A DNA stretch of 64,000 nt, taken from positions 56,893 to 120,892 of the forward strand of contig JAGAYR010000042.1 of assembly GCA_017940415.1 (NCBI GenBank). Direction: 5' to 3'. The position numbers were made by a program, and so were the translations under genes. This DNA is from Lachnospiraceae bacterium. GTDB taxonomy: Bacteria; Bacillota; Clostridia; Lachnospirales; Lachnospiraceae. Of the stretch, positions 26,593 to 38,225 are shown piece by piece. Numbering within the stretch: position 1 is the first letter of the stretch; each line of letters starts with the position of its first letter. The notes beneath the pieces were generated by a model, which saw only the letters and a program-made list of their open reading frames with translations, searched no databases and had not been told where the DNA came from.

Positions 26593-27984
26593 TCAGCCGT
26601 TTAATAATGAATCGCCTATTTTATATACATCTCCGGCACCCATAGTTATCAACATATCTCCCTCTTGGCAATTTTTTCGGAGGAAGTCCTCAATTTTTTC
26701 AAAAGAGGGGAAATAATAACTGTCGGTACCCTTTTTTCTGACTTCTTCGGCCAAAAGTTCGGAACTCATTCCGAGGGTATCGGTCTCTCTGGCCGCATAA
26801 ATATCTGCCAGAACAACCTTATCCGCCATGCTCAGAACTTCCGCAAAATCATTGAAGAAAGCCTTGGTCCTGGTATAGGTATGGGGCTGGAAAACAACCC
26901 AGAGATCCTTATGCTTCACGGAGAGCGCTGCCTTCATGGTAGCTTTTATCTCTGTGGGGTGATGAGCGTAATCATCAACCAGCATTACTCCGTTTAATAT
27001 GGTTCCCTTTTTCTGGAATCTTCTGTCGGTTCCTTCAAAAGTATTAAGTGCCTTGGATACCGCTGTTTCGTCAGCTCCTACTGCATCTGCAAATGCACAG
27101 GCCGCAAGAGCGTTCAGTATATTGTGCTCACCGGGAACTCCCAGATGAATATGCATTCTGTCGGTGCCGCAAACCTTAAGATCGAACTCGGGGCATCCCA
27201 TATCGTCATAGAATACGTTGTCAGCAGTATAATCGGGTTCTTTTCCGGAGGAGGTCAGGCCGAAAGTCACAACATTGCATTCAAGTCCCTCTGTGATGTA
27301 ATCAGTATTATCGATGGCGGAATTGATGATCAGGGTTCCGTCCTCGGATACCAGATTCGCGAATTTCTTAAAAGAAGCCCTGATGTCATCCAGATCCTTG
27401 AAGAAATCCAAATGGTCTTCTTCTATATTAAGGATAAGTGCTATATCCGGGAAAAAGTCCAGAAAGCTGTTGGTATATTCGCAGGCTTCAGTTACAAAAT
27501 AGTTCCTTCCGCCCACTCTTATGTTGCCGCCTATGGAAGGAAGCATTCCTCCTACGGTTATGGTGGGATCCGTATCCTGAGCAAGGAGGATCTCACTTAT
27601 CATGGAAGTTGTGGTGGTCTTGCCGTGGGTTCCGCTTATGGCAATCGATGTCTTATAGTTCTTCATCAATTGTCCCACAAGCTGTGCACGGGTAAGGGAG
27701 GGAATTCCCAGTCTCTTTATCTCGATATATTCGGGATTATCGGGATGAATCGCAGCGGTAAATACCGCAACAGCTATATCATCAGTGATATTTTCGGTCT
27801 TCTGACCGTAGTAAACCTTGATTCCTTCTTTTTCCAGAAGGTCCGTAACTTCCGAAGGAGCCCTGTCAGAGCCCGATACATCAAATCCTTCACGCTTAAG
27901 TATGGTTGCAAGTCCGCTCATACTTATGCCGCCGATTCCGACAAAATAAACCTTTACAGGCTTAGAAAAGTCGATATTATACAT
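26593..27984 (-). CDS. murC: UDP-N-acetylmuramate--L-alanine ligase MurC
   Basis: ATP-dependent cytoplasmic ligase that adds L-alanine to UDP-MurNAc, the first step of the peptidoglycan stem peptide. It has 463 aa. The N-terminal Rossmann motif VYFVGIGGISMSGLA, the P-loop ISGTHGKTTTTSM, the central LNIEEDHLDFF and the C-terminal DDYAHHPTEI are standard. The start is the ATG after GGAGGCGCGAA; an upstream in-frame ATG 12 codons earlier precedes that site. It is a single gene divergent from queT. Confidence 0.98.
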   Translation of the reverse strand: MYNIDFSKPVKVYFVGIGGISMSGLATILKREGFDVSGSDRAPSEVTDLLEKEGIKVYYGQKTENITDDIAVAVFTAAIHPDNPEYIEIKRLGIPSLTRAQLVGQLMKNYKTSIAISGTHGKTTTTSMISEILLAQDTDPTITVGGMLPSIGGNIRVGGRNYFVTEACEYTNSFLDFFPDIALILNIEEDHLDFFKDLDDIRASFKKFANLVSEDGTLIINSAIDNTDYITEGLECNVVTFGLTSSGKEPDYTADNVFYDDMGCPEFDLKVCGTDRMHIHLGVPGEHNILNALAACAFADAVGADETAVSKALNTFEGTDRRFQKKGTILNGVMLVDDYAHHPTEIKATMKAALSVKHKDLWVVFQPHTYTRTKAFFNDFAEVLSMADKVVLADIYAARETDTLGMSSELLAEEVRKKGTDSYYFPSFEKIEDFLRKNCQEGDMLITMGAGDVYKIGDSLLNG

Positions 27985-28115
27985 TTCGCGCCTCCAATTG
28001 CTTAAAAAAGCAGTAGACATAATTCGGATAATAATATATTATCTCCTTTGTGTCCTAAACAGGTATTATAGCATTTTTCGCTTTTGTCTGCATCTTGGGC
28101 ATTTTATCGTAACTC

Positions 28116-28156
28116 GGTCAGTTCGAAACCTTCCTGACCTAAAACAAAACTAGAGG
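28116..28156 (+). promoter_or_regulatory. preQ1-I-like riboswitch of queT
   Basis: P1 GGTCAG/CTGACC closes the loop TTCGAAACCTTC, followed by the A-rich tail TAAAACAAAAC and then TAGAGG. The loop CCTT can pair with GAGG of the tail, forming the H-type pseudoknot and hiding the ribosome site. This matches the translational preQ1-I layout, and the next gene is a preQ1-type transporter. Confidence 0.8.
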
Positions 28157-28164
28157 AAAAACAA

Positions 28165-28701
28165 ATGAAAAATCACAAAAAAGTTCTGTTCATCACCTAT
28201 GCTGCCGTAATCGCAGCGCTCTACACCGTGCTTACTTATTATGCAGGTGTTCTCAACCTCGCAAGCGGGGTTATCCAGGTAAGATTCTCCGAAGCGCTTA
28301 CCATACTCGCAGCATTTACTCCCGCTGCCATTCCCGGACTCTATATTGGATGTATTATTGCAAACCTTCTTACTCCCGAAAGCGTTCCGCTGGATGCAAT
28401 ATTCGGTTCTCTTGCTACACTGATCGGTGCAGTCGGAACCTACCTTCTCACCCATAAGAAAACAGAGAACGGATGGAAGTTCATGCCCGGCAAAAAGAGC
28501 ATGTTCCTTGCTCCCCTGCCTCCCGTTCTCGCAAATACCATTATCGTTCCTTTTATTCTGGCATATGTTTATCAGTTTGAGGGCACCATTCCTTTCTTTA
28601 TGCTGACCGTTGGTGTCGGAGAAATCCTCAGCTGCTACGTACTGGGAGTTCCCCTCTACAGCGCCCTCGTAAACAAAAAAGACCAGATATTCTTAGCTTA
28701 A
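28165..28701 (+). CDS. queT: Queuosine-precursor ECF transporter QueT
   Basis: Membrane S component that imports a queuosine precursor (preQ1/preQ0) with a shared ECF module. It has 178 aa and about five to six hydrophobic segments. Family marks are AAVIAALYTVLTYY near the N-terminus, QVRFSEALTIL and the segment GCIIANLL. The AGAGG ribosome site is 8 bases before the ATG and forms part of the upstream riboswitch pseudoknot, so translation should fall when preQ1 is abundant. No que biosynthesis genes are adjacent, consistent with salvage. Confidence 0.93.
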   Translation: MKNHKKVLFITYAAVIAALYTVLTYYAGVLNLASGVIQVRFSEALTILAAFTPAAIPGLYIGCIIANLLTPESVPLDAIFGSLATLIGAVGTYLLTHKKTENGWKFMPGKKSMFLAPLPPVLANTIIVPFILAYVYQFEGTIPFFMLTVGVGEILSCYVLGVPLYSALVNKKDQIFLA

Positions 28702-28727
28702 TAAAGCTTTAAACAAGTCTTAAACGC

Positions 28728-28777
28728 ACTCCTCTTCGCTCCTATGCTATATTCAAGGCACAGGACCAAAGAGGAGT
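28728..28777 (+). promoter_or_regulatory. Inverted repeat that can hide the ribosome site of the lipoprotein gene
   Basis: ACTCCTCTT (28728-28736) pairs with AAGAGGAGT (28769-28777), which contains the GAGGAG ribosome site and is followed by TTTTT. The structure could terminate queT transcripts and/or block translation of the next gene. Between the arms, TTAAAC and TATGCT at 17-bp spacing (with the -35 just before the left arm) give a possible promoter. Confidence 0.5.
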
Positions 28778-28783
28778 TTTTGT

Positions 28784-29920
28784 ATGAAAATAAGACTTAT
28801 ATCAGCAATTCTAATAACAGCAATTTCCCTCTCGGCATGCGGTAAATCCACCGGTGATGCACTTGAGGATATTATAGTTTCCACGGAAGAAGTACTGGCT
28901 TCACCCGCGTTGCTTCCCTCGGAAATGAACTCTTCGAATGCTTCCGAATCCGGAGATATCCCCGCAGAGGAAGTCTCAGACGAAGAAAGTCCCGATAAAA
29001 CCAATGTGGCCGTAAAATTCGTGTTTAATCCCCATGTATTTTCCGAAAGGGACACCATAAGGTGGGGTGAGGACACAAGAGAGACTTTCTTCAATTTTGT
29101 GGATGCATTGAGAAACGGTGATGAAACATTCGAATGCGCAAGTGAAAAAGCTTTCTATAACGCCACGGGAGGAAGACTGATCAATTATTATTTCCCCGTA
29201 GCTTCCGTATTTTTTTATCAGGATTATGACATTGTATTCACTTACGACGAGGGAATCGGCAGGATCGATTACAACGGTGATAAGGAAAGATTCCTTGAAA
29301 CAGAAAAAGAATTCGAAAGGGTTGTGACAGACATTCTCAACGAAAACGTTAAGCCTTCTTATTCGGATTTCGAGAAAGCAATGGCTCTCTATCTGTATAT
29401 GAGTACCGCCTATACATATGATTTCGATATGTACGAGATAATGTATACCAGATACTGCGAAGAGATCACAACCTACAGAGCCATGGTTGAAAAAATGGGA
29501 ATCTGCCAGGAGCTGTCCGGAATATACAACTATCTCCTTCTCCAGTGCGGCGTGGAATCCGATGTTATCGGCGGTTCCGATCATCAGTGGAATTTCGTTA
29601 ATATCAACGGCAAGGATTATCACATCGATCCCACCTGGGGACTTTCAAATCCTTATATCGAAGACGGAAAGACACCTCTCGAATATTTCCTGATGACGGA
29701 TGAAGACCGTGAAGCAAACAGCGGTTATCTCATTAACACATTCGGAATATGCGGACTGGATGGGACAGAAAGCAGGGAAATGTTTGATTTCGCCGCAACG
29801 GACGAAAGCTTTAAGCCCTTCAGATTATCATATTTCATCGATATGGATACTGATAAGAACATCGTTACATATTACGACTTCATAAGGGACGAAACCCAGA
29901 CTTTCCAGTACGTGGATTAA
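28784..29920 (+). CDS. Lipoprotein with a transglutaminase-like domain
   Basis: Surface lipoprotein of 378 aa. The signal peptide ends in the lipobox LSAC, with lipidated Cys19. An acidic Ser-rich linker (about 22-75) follows. The transglutaminase-like fold is at about 185-300 with the triad Cys241 (MGICQELSG), His267 (HQWNFV) and Asp282 (HIDPTWG). Such domains act as proteases or protein cross-linkers at the cell surface; the substrate is unknown. A GAGGAG site precedes the ATG. Its stop codon overlaps the stop of the convergent gene on the palindrome TTAA, leaving no room for a terminator between them. Confidence 0.88.
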   Translation: MKIRLISAILITAISLSACGKSTGDALEDIIVSTEEVLASPALLPSEMNSSNASESGDIPAEEVSDEESPDKTNVAVKFVFNPHVFSERDTIRWGEDTRETFFNFVDALRNGDETFECASEKAFYNATGGRLINYYFPVASVFFYQDYDIVFTYDEGIGRIDYNGDKERFLETEKEFERVVTDILNENVKPSYSDFEKAMALYLYMSTAYTYDFDMYEIMYTRYCEEITTYRAMVEKMGICQELSGIYNYLLLQCGVESDVIGGSDHQWNFVNINGKDYHIDPTWGLSNPYIEDGKTPLEYFLMTDEDREANSGYLINTFGICGLDGTESREMFDFAATDESFKPFRLSYFIDMDTDKNIVTYYDFIRDETQTFQYVD

Positions 29921-32466
29921 GTCTTATCCGCCCATATCTCTGAGCCTGCATAGGCATATGTTATGAACTGATTACCGTTATTTTCAAAGACATCTTCCAT
30001 CTTGGAGATGTCTTTTTTATACAATTCTCCGGAAGCGGGATCTAAGATGACGAGTTCTTTCTCGTTATGACCCGTGATAAGAACAGCGCCTCCGCCCTGC
30101 ATAAGTGCCATTACGGGTATATCCCTGTCCAGATAATAGTAGAGCTGATCCAGCGTGCAGCCGTTAAGGTCAAGTACGGTGACTTTATCCATATTTTCCT
30201 GAAGAATATCACTTATCGAACTACCGCCACCAAGGAGAAGTTCCGAATTCCTGAGTATTCCTTCATGGCTCATCATGACATCCATACATACGCTCAGAGG
30301 AGTCTCTCCTTCAGCCGTTTCGGTAGCCACAATATCCATTATCTGATTTACCGTCTTTCTGGATGAGTATTTCCATATGACGTTTCCGTTTTCTTCAATA
30401 GCCGTTCCGCCGCATTCATACGCATTTTCCACCGCAGCACTTTCCGACAGATATATCCTGCATCCGCCTCTGGCATCAAATACATAGAATCTTCTGAGAT
30501 CCTCGGAAAGATCGGGATTAAGAACCGCCACTTCCTCAGTCATGATCTCACCCGGAGTGGTGACTTTCAGGTTATTAACCTTGATGGAATTTCTGGTCTG
30601 GATCTGAACATATCTTTCGTACTTATCTATTACCGCAACGGACAGATAATTTCTTCCGGTCTGATCCTCACTCATGGAAGTGATGGTATCCTCCGAGGCG
30701 GGTGCATAGGAACCGGTAGTTCCCGATAATCTTGAGAGGAATATCATGTTGCCTTTAACTTCCGCTTCGGTAACATAGTATCCTTCTTTTTCATAATATG
30801 TCAGAAGCTTTCCCGTTCCGTCGCATATACATATTCTGTACATGGGAAACAGCAGATTTCCGCTGGTCTCGGTCTGCAGATCTTCCTGACGGGCAACGCC
30901 GTAGATCATATCCTCACCGATAAAACCCAGGAACCTGATATATTCTCCCGTACCTGCGGATACGATCACGGAAGTCTCGTTATTCAGATCCGTTACCGCA
31001 AGGTCTCTTGAAAGCTCACCGGTATCCTCTGTGATGGTAACGATGTATCTTTGATCTTCACTGGTCTGAATAACATCTCCGGACCAATACATTCCGGTAG
31101 TCCTGATGGTCTTTTCTTCCAGATCGATCCTGAATACGGAATTTTCCATCGTAAAATAAAGATGGGAATTGTCGTTCATATACAGAAGTCTTCCTGCCTC
31201 TTCCAGAAGGATATCCGGTGACTTCTCATAGGGAATATACAGGACTTCCTTTATGGAATTAATGGAGTCCTCATACTCATATACGCATATTCCGATATCG
31301 CCCTCATGGTCTCCGCGGTTCATATAGCCGTAAACCGCAAATACCATATCTCCGTTATCCTCGACTCTGAGGATTCTGATATCATGCTTGGAATTGATAT
31401 TTCTTACGTCAAATACACCGTAATCGTAGAAGCTGTATACGGATGCCAGTTTTCCGGAGCCTTCATTATATTCGAACAGTCTTCCACCGGATACGAAGGC
31501 TACACATCCGCCCTCTTCGCTTTCCATCATCTCGGGATGCTCGTCCGCTATTCCCAGGATTATCTTATCGTTTACACACATATCCGTGGGATCGGCGATC
31601 TCTTCCATGGTCCTGTCATAGGCCATGATATATACACCCTTATCCGTATATCTGACGGTTATGGCCTCATGTGCCTTATAAGCGGTCATGTCCGTTCCGT
31701 ATCCGCTTCTGAGCATATAATCGATGCATATGGTGGCATTGGGACCGCAATCCTCGTGCAGGGTAATGAGCGGATCTCCGTAAGGTATAACTTCCAGCTC
31801 TCCGTAAGTAACCTGCGAGAATGACGAGTGAATATCCACATGTGCAAAAGTGGAATTATCGCTTAAGGACGAGTTGGTCTCAAGATGCTTTTTGATGGCA
31901 TCTGCGGTTTTCCTGTCAAAAAGCGCCTCATGGAAAAACTTGGCATAAGCGATCTTGTTATATGCAAGCTCACTGTCACCTGCAATCACGCGGGTATAGT
32001 AATAAATATCCCTTCCGTCCTCCATGTTAAGCTTGATGGCCATGGAATATTCGGCACCGGTCTTATACAGATCCTTAAGTCCGATCTTTGCCGTCATATT
32101 ACCGATATTGTTGAGAAGAAGCTCAGCCTCTCCCTCTTCAATAAGTCTGTTATCCTCGATATTTCTGAGCTCATATGAAGCGGCGGATACTTTCTCACCG
32201 AAAGAATTTATGACAAGAGAAACTCTTCTTCCTTCATCCATATAAGTCAGAGTGTCCCTGTCATAGGAAATATCCCTCTGGCTCGAATATCCGAACAGGG
32301 GGTTATAGGTAATGTCGCCTATGGACATGTATATAACGGGCTGGGAAGCCGGATCCATATCCACGGTAATATTCGTCTGTCTGCGGCTGAATATATGTCC
32401 GAATACCAATACTGATGATATAAAGACCAATATATATACCGCTGCTTTTAGCAGAATTTTTTTCAT
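29917..32466 (-). CDS. Membrane-anchored extracytoplasmic protein with a C39-like C-terminal domain
   Basis: Protein of 849 aa, not matched to a named family. One N-terminal hydrophobic helix (about 5-24) anchors it, the rest facing outward. The middle (about 300-650) consists of short beta-strand repeats (for example KGVYIMAYD, DIRILRVEDN) suggestive of a beta-propeller. The end (about 700-845) looks like a peptidase C39-like papain fold: Cys in PLSVCMDVM, then DIPVMALMQGG, His in LITGHNEKE and DPASGE. Whether the site is active is uncertain. No ribosome site precedes the ATG, which lies only 9 bases after a TATAAT box. Confidence 0.7.
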   Translation of the reverse strand: MKKILLKAAVYILVFISSVLVFGHIFSRRQTNITVDMDPASQPVIYMSIGDITYNPLFGYSSQRDISYDRDTLTYMDEGRRVSLVINSFGEKVSAASYELRNIEDNRLIEEGEAELLLNNIGNMTAKIGLKDLYKTGAEYSMAIKLNMEDGRDIYYYTRVIAGDSELAYNKIAYAKFFHEALFDRKTADAIKKHLETNSSLSDNSTFAHVDIHSSFSQVTYGELEVIPYGDPLITLHEDCGPNATICIDYMLRSGYGTDMTAYKAHEAITVRYTDKGVYIMAYDRTMEEIADPTDMCVNDKIILGIADEHPEMMESEEGGCVAFVSGGRLFEYNEGSGKLASVYSFYDYGVFDVRNINSKHDIRILRVEDNGDMVFAVYGYMNRGDHEGDIGICVYEYEDSINSIKEVLYIPYEKSPDILLEEAGRLLYMNDNSHLYFTMENSVFRIDLEEKTIRTTGMYWSGDVIQTSEDQRYIVTITEDTGELSRDLAVTDLNNETSVIVSAGTGEYIRFLGFIGEDMIYGVARQEDLQTETSGNLLFPMYRICICDGTGKLLTYYEKEGYYVTEAEVKGNMIFLSRLSGTTGSYAPASEDTITSMSEDQTGRNYLSVAVIDKYERYVQIQTRNSIKVNNLKVTTPGEIMTEEVAVLNPDLSEDLRRFYVFDARGGCRIYLSESAAVENAYECGGTAIEENGNVIWKYSSRKTVNQIMDIVATETAEGETPLSVCMDVMMSHEGILRNSELLLGGGSSISDILQENMDKVTVLDLNGCTLDQLYYYLDRDIPVMALMQGGGAVLITGHNEKELVILDPASGELYKKDISKMEDVFENNGNQFITYAYAGSEIWADKT

Positions 32467-32475
32467 AACAGATCT

Positions 32476-32504
32476 ATTATAAAATAAAAAGATCCTGCGG
32501 TCTA
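32476..32504 (-). promoter_or_regulatory. Promoter of the C39-like gene, overlapping the atp terminator
   Basis: Minus-strand TATAAT (32476-32481) with TAGACC 17 bp upstream (32499-32504). The -35 box lies in the loop side of the ATP synthase terminator hairpin and the start codon follows the -10 box by 9 bases, so the message would be leaderless or nearly so. Confidence 0.55.
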
Positions 32505-32520
32505 TTAAAGGCCGCAGGAT
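32492..32520 (-). terminator. Terminator of the ATP synthase operon
   Basis: A 9-bp stem (ATCCTGCGG with CCGCAGGAT) followed on the minus strand by CTTTTTATTTT, just past atpC. Confidence 0.9.
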
Positions 32521-32535
32521 ACTTTGTTTTACGTA

Positions 32536-32931
32536 TTATTTAAGAACGTTGATTCTGGTGATAGCCCTCTGGAGTGCCACTTCGGCACGGCTCATGTCGA
32601 TATCGTCGGTCTTGCTCTCGAGTCTTGACTTAGCTCTTTCCAAAGCTGCCTTAGCCCTCTCTTCATCAATCTCATCGGGCCACTCAACAGCTTCAGCAAG
32701 GATGCTGAAAGAATCGGGAAGGATCTCTGCAAATCCGGCATGAAGTGCGGCTGTCTTGATCTCATCACCTTCATGGATGGTAAGGATTCCCGGTTTACAG
32801 ATAACCGTAAGAGGAATATGGCCGGGATAGCACCCGATCTGCCCTTCCGTCGTATTCATTTCTACCATGTCCGCCTCGCCCTCATAGAAGACTCTTTCGG
32901 GTGTGACGATCCTGAGTTTGAATTTATCCAT
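32536..32931 (-). CDS. atpC: ATP synthase F1 epsilon subunit
   Basis: Central-stalk subunit that regulates and couples F1 to the c-ring; 131 aa. The N-terminal beta-sandwich (LRIVTPERVFYEGEADMV, TTEGQIGCYPGHIPL) and the C-terminal helical hairpin (EERAKAALERAKSRL) are both present. The ribosome site AGGAGA lies about 12 bases from the ATG, a long spacing. It is the last gene of the operon, before a strong terminator. Confidence 0.97.
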   Translation of the reverse strand: MDKFKLRIVTPERVFYEGEADMVEMNTTEGQIGCYPGHIPLTVICKPGILTIHEGDEIKTAALHAGFAEILPDSFSILAEAVEWPDEIDEERAKAALERAKSRLESKTDDIDMSRAEVALQRAITRINVLK

Positions 32932-32950
32932 GAGACAGATGATCTCCTAA

Positions 32951-35229
<2,279 letters not shown>

Positions 35230-35244
35230 TGCACTTACCTCACG

Positions 35245-36762
35245 TTATTCTTCGGTTTTAAGGAATGTCTCCTTGAACTGTTCGATAGCCTTCTTCAGAC
35301 TCTCTTCGTTCTCTTCGCTGAGCACCTTATCCTGCTTGATACCTGAAAGGATCTCGGGATATTTCTTGGAAAGGAATTCGATGAACTCCTTCTCGAATCT
35401 GGTGATCTCGCTTACGGGAACATCAAGCAGATACTTCCTTGTTACTACGTAGATCATGATAACCTGATTCTCTACGGGCATGGGAGAATACTGAGGCTGC
35501 TTAAGAACCTCTCTGATTCTTTCGCCCTGTGCGAGCTTTTCTTTGGTATCATCATCAAGTTCGGATCCGAACTGTGCAAAGGATGCAAGCTCTCTGTACT
35601 GTGCAAGCTCGGTTCTGATGGGAGCCGAGATCTTCTTCATAGCTTTGATCTGAGCGGCACCACCGACTCGGGATACGGAAAGACCTGCATTGATAGCGGG
35701 TCTGAAACCGGAGTTGAACATCTCGGTCTCAAGATAGATCTGTCCGTCGGTAATGGAGATGACGTTAGTAGGAATGTATGCCGAAACGTCGCCTGCCTGA
35801 GTCTCGATGATGGGAAGTGCGGTAAGTGATCCTCCGCCGTACTCTTCGCTCATTCTCGCTGCTCTCTCGAGAAGTCTTGAATGGAGATAGAATACGTCTC
35901 CGGGATAAGCTTCTCTCCCGGGAGGTCTGTGAAGGAGCAGGGAGAGTGTTCTGTATGCGGCAGCGTGCTTAGAGAGGTCATCGTAAATGACAAGAACGTC
36001 ACCGCCGTTCTCCATCCATTCCTCACCGATAGCGCATCCCGAATAAGGAGCGATGTACTGAAGGGGAGCAAGATCGGATGCTGTAGATACAACAACCGTG
36101 GTGTAAGCCATTGCTCCGTATTCTTCAAGAGTCTTAACAATATTTGCAACCGTCGATGCCTTCTGGCCGATGGCTACATAGATACAGTTAACACCCTGAC
36201 CTTTCTGGTTGATTATGGTATCGATCGCAATAGCGGTCTTACCGGTCTGACGGTCACCGATGATAAGCTCACGCTGGCCTCTACCGATAGGGATCATGGA
36301 GTCGATAGCTTTGATACCGGTCTGAAGAGGGGTATCAACGCTCTTACGGGTAATAACACCGCTTGCAACTCTCTCTATGCGGCGGTACTTTGTGGTCTGA
36401 ATGGGTCCCTTGCCGTCAATGGGCTGTCCCAGTGAGTTAACTACTCTTCCGAGAAGAGCATCACCTACGGGAACCTCAACAACTCGTCCGGTTGTCTTGA
36501 CGGTATCACCTTCGCTTATATTCTTGCCAGATCCGAGCAGAACGGCACCTACGTTGTCTTCCTCGAGGTTGAGGACCATGCCGTATACATCTCCGGGGAA
36601 CTCGAGCAGCTCGCCCTGCATTGCCTTTTCAAGGCCGTGCACTCTGGCGATACCGTCGGCAACCTGGATAACTGTTCCAACGTCAGCAACTTCAAGAGTT
36701 GATGCATAACGCTGAATCTGCTCCTTTATAACGGAACTGATTTCTTCAGGTTTCAAATTCAT
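35245..36762 (-). CDS. atpA: ATP synthase F1 alpha subunit
   Basis: Non-catalytic nucleotide-binding subunit of the F1 head, 505 aa. The P-loop [13 protein letters not shown], the segment [12 protein letters not shown] and the arginine-finger region (ISVSRVGG type, here [11 protein letters not shown]) are present. An N-terminal segment [16 protein letters not shown] binds the delta subunit in homologues. It is 29 bp after atpH. Confidence 0.99.
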   Translation of the reverse strand: MNLKPEEISSVIKEQIQRYASTLEVADVGTVIQVADGIARVHGLEKAMQGELLEFPGDVYGMVLNLEEDNVGAVLLGSGKNISEGDTVKTTGRVVEVPVGDALLGRVVNSLGQPIDGKGPIQTTKYRRIERVASGVITRKSVDTPLQTGIKAIDSMIPIGRGQRELIIGDRQTGKTAIAIDTIINQKGQGVNCIYVAIGQKASTVANIVKTLEEYGAMAYTTVVVSTASDLAPLQYIAPYSGCAIGEEWMENGGDVLVIYDDLSKHAAAYRTLSLLLHRPPGREAYPGDVFYLHSRLLERAARMSEEYGGGSLTALPIIETQAGDVSAYIPTNVISITDGQIYLETEMFNSGFRPAINAGLSVSRVGGAAQIKAMKKISAPIRTELAQYRELASFAQFGSELDDDTKEKLAQGERIREVLKQPQYSPMPVENQVIMIYVVTRKYLLDVPVSEITRFEKEFIEFLSKKYPEILSGIKQDKVLSEENEESLKKAIEQFKETFLKTEE

Positions 36763-36791
36763 GCCTTCGTTTTTCCTCTCTTCCGGTCGGG

Positions 36792-37340
36792 TCAGCCCAA
36801 CTGGATATCTAAAAGCTTGGAAGTAAGATCATCGAGCCTGGTCTTGACGGATGCATCAGCTACGCGGTCTCCGATGCGGATCACTATTCCTCCGATAATC
36901 GACGGATCAACTTTGTAATGAGTTTCCAGCGACTGATAGGAAGTAGTCTCGCGTATCTTGGCCTCAACGGCCAGTCTCGTATTTATGTCAAGATCCATGG
37001 GAGAGGTTATATACACAACCCCGATCCCGCGGTCTGCTTTGATACGGTCGGTAAAATATTCAAATATGGAATCCAGTTCTTTAAAGCGCTCTTTTTCGAC
37101 AACAGTCAGTAAAAAGCCCGTAAGTTCGTCCATCACTCTTCCGCGGAAAGTCTCTTCGACTATCTTTTTCTTCTCCTCTTTGGAGACGGAAGGATGAAGC
37201 ATGAGCTTGGTGAAATCCGGATTATCATTCAGTATCTTCCTGATAACCGTTATCTCCTGCATCATGTCATCTGAACAATTCGAGCTGACGGCAGTCTCAT
37301 ATAACGCTTCTCCGTAAACACCGGATATTAATTTTGCCAT
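36792..37340 (-). CDS. atpH: ATP synthase F1 delta subunit
   Basis: Links the peripheral stalk (b subunit) to the top of F1; 182 aa. The N-terminal helical domain starts [14 protein letters not shown] and the C-terminal part carries [15 protein letters not shown], the most conserved block of the family. It overlaps the end of atpF by 13 bp, implying coupled translation. Confidence 0.97.
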   Translation of the reverse strand: MAKLISGVYGEALYETAVSSNCSDDMMQEITVIRKILNDNPDFTKLMLHPSVSKEEKKKIVEETFRGRVMDELTGFLLTVVEKERFKELDSIFEYFTDRIKADRGIGVVYITSPMDLDINTRLAVEAKIRETTSYQSLETHYKVDPSIIGGIVIRIGDRVADASVKTRLDDLTSKLLDIQLG

Positions 37341-37867
37341 GTGCTCTCACCTATTTCCTTCAGTGCTTCGTCAACAAGCTGGTCCTGCACCTTAGTATCG
37401 ATGGATGCCGAAACGACCTTGCCTGCGATCATTGAAGCAAGCACGACCATTTCCTTCTTAACATCATCAGCCACTTTCTGTTTCTCGAGCTCGGCCTCTC
37501 TGGATGCGTGTTCAACGATCCTGTCAGCCTCCTCATGAGCACGTTTTACGATTGCCTTTTCATTTTCGATTCCGCGCTTATGAGCATCGGACAGAATGGA
37601 TTCGGCTTCGTTATCAGCCTCCTTCATCTTGGCCTCATACTGCTCCTTGAGTTCCTCAGCCTTCTTTTCATTGTCGGCTGCGGCCTTGATGGAATCTTCA
37701 ATGTGCTTTTTTCTGGCCTCCAGATACTTCTTGGCAGGATTCCAGAGAAAATAGCTCATGAACAGAAAGAGAACAAATATGGCGATGATCATCAGGCAAG
37801 AATCGGCAATGAGCTGGAAGTCCAGACCAAAAAGTCTCGGCTCCATTGTCTCAGTCATCAGCAGCAT
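37328..37867 (-). CDS. atpF: ATP synthase F0 b subunit
   Basis: Peripheral stalk subunit of 179 aa with one transmembrane helix near the N-terminus (about 18-40) followed by a long charged coiled coil (KKYLEARKKHIEDSIKAA onward). The start after AAAGGAGG at 7 bases gives MLLMTETM. Only one b gene is present, so the stalk is a homodimer. Confidence 0.97.
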   Translation of the reverse strand: MLLMTETMEPRLFGLDFQLIADSCLMIIAIFVLFLFMSYFLWNPAKKYLEARKKHIEDSIKAAADNEKKAEELKEQYEAKMKEADNEAESILSDAHKRGIENEKAIVKRAHEEADRIVEHASREAELEKQKVADDVKKEMVVLASMIAGKVVSASIDTKVQDQLVDEALKEIGESTWQN

Positions 37868-37913
37868 TCTCTTGCCTCCTTTCTCTTAATATGATGATTA
37901 TCACTATACCTGT

Positions 37914-38225
<312 letters not shown>

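Noticed and set aside
27124-28005. 293-codon open frame on the plus strand inside murC
   Set aside because: Antisense to the MurC P-loop and N-terminal domain; composition is that of a shadow frame.
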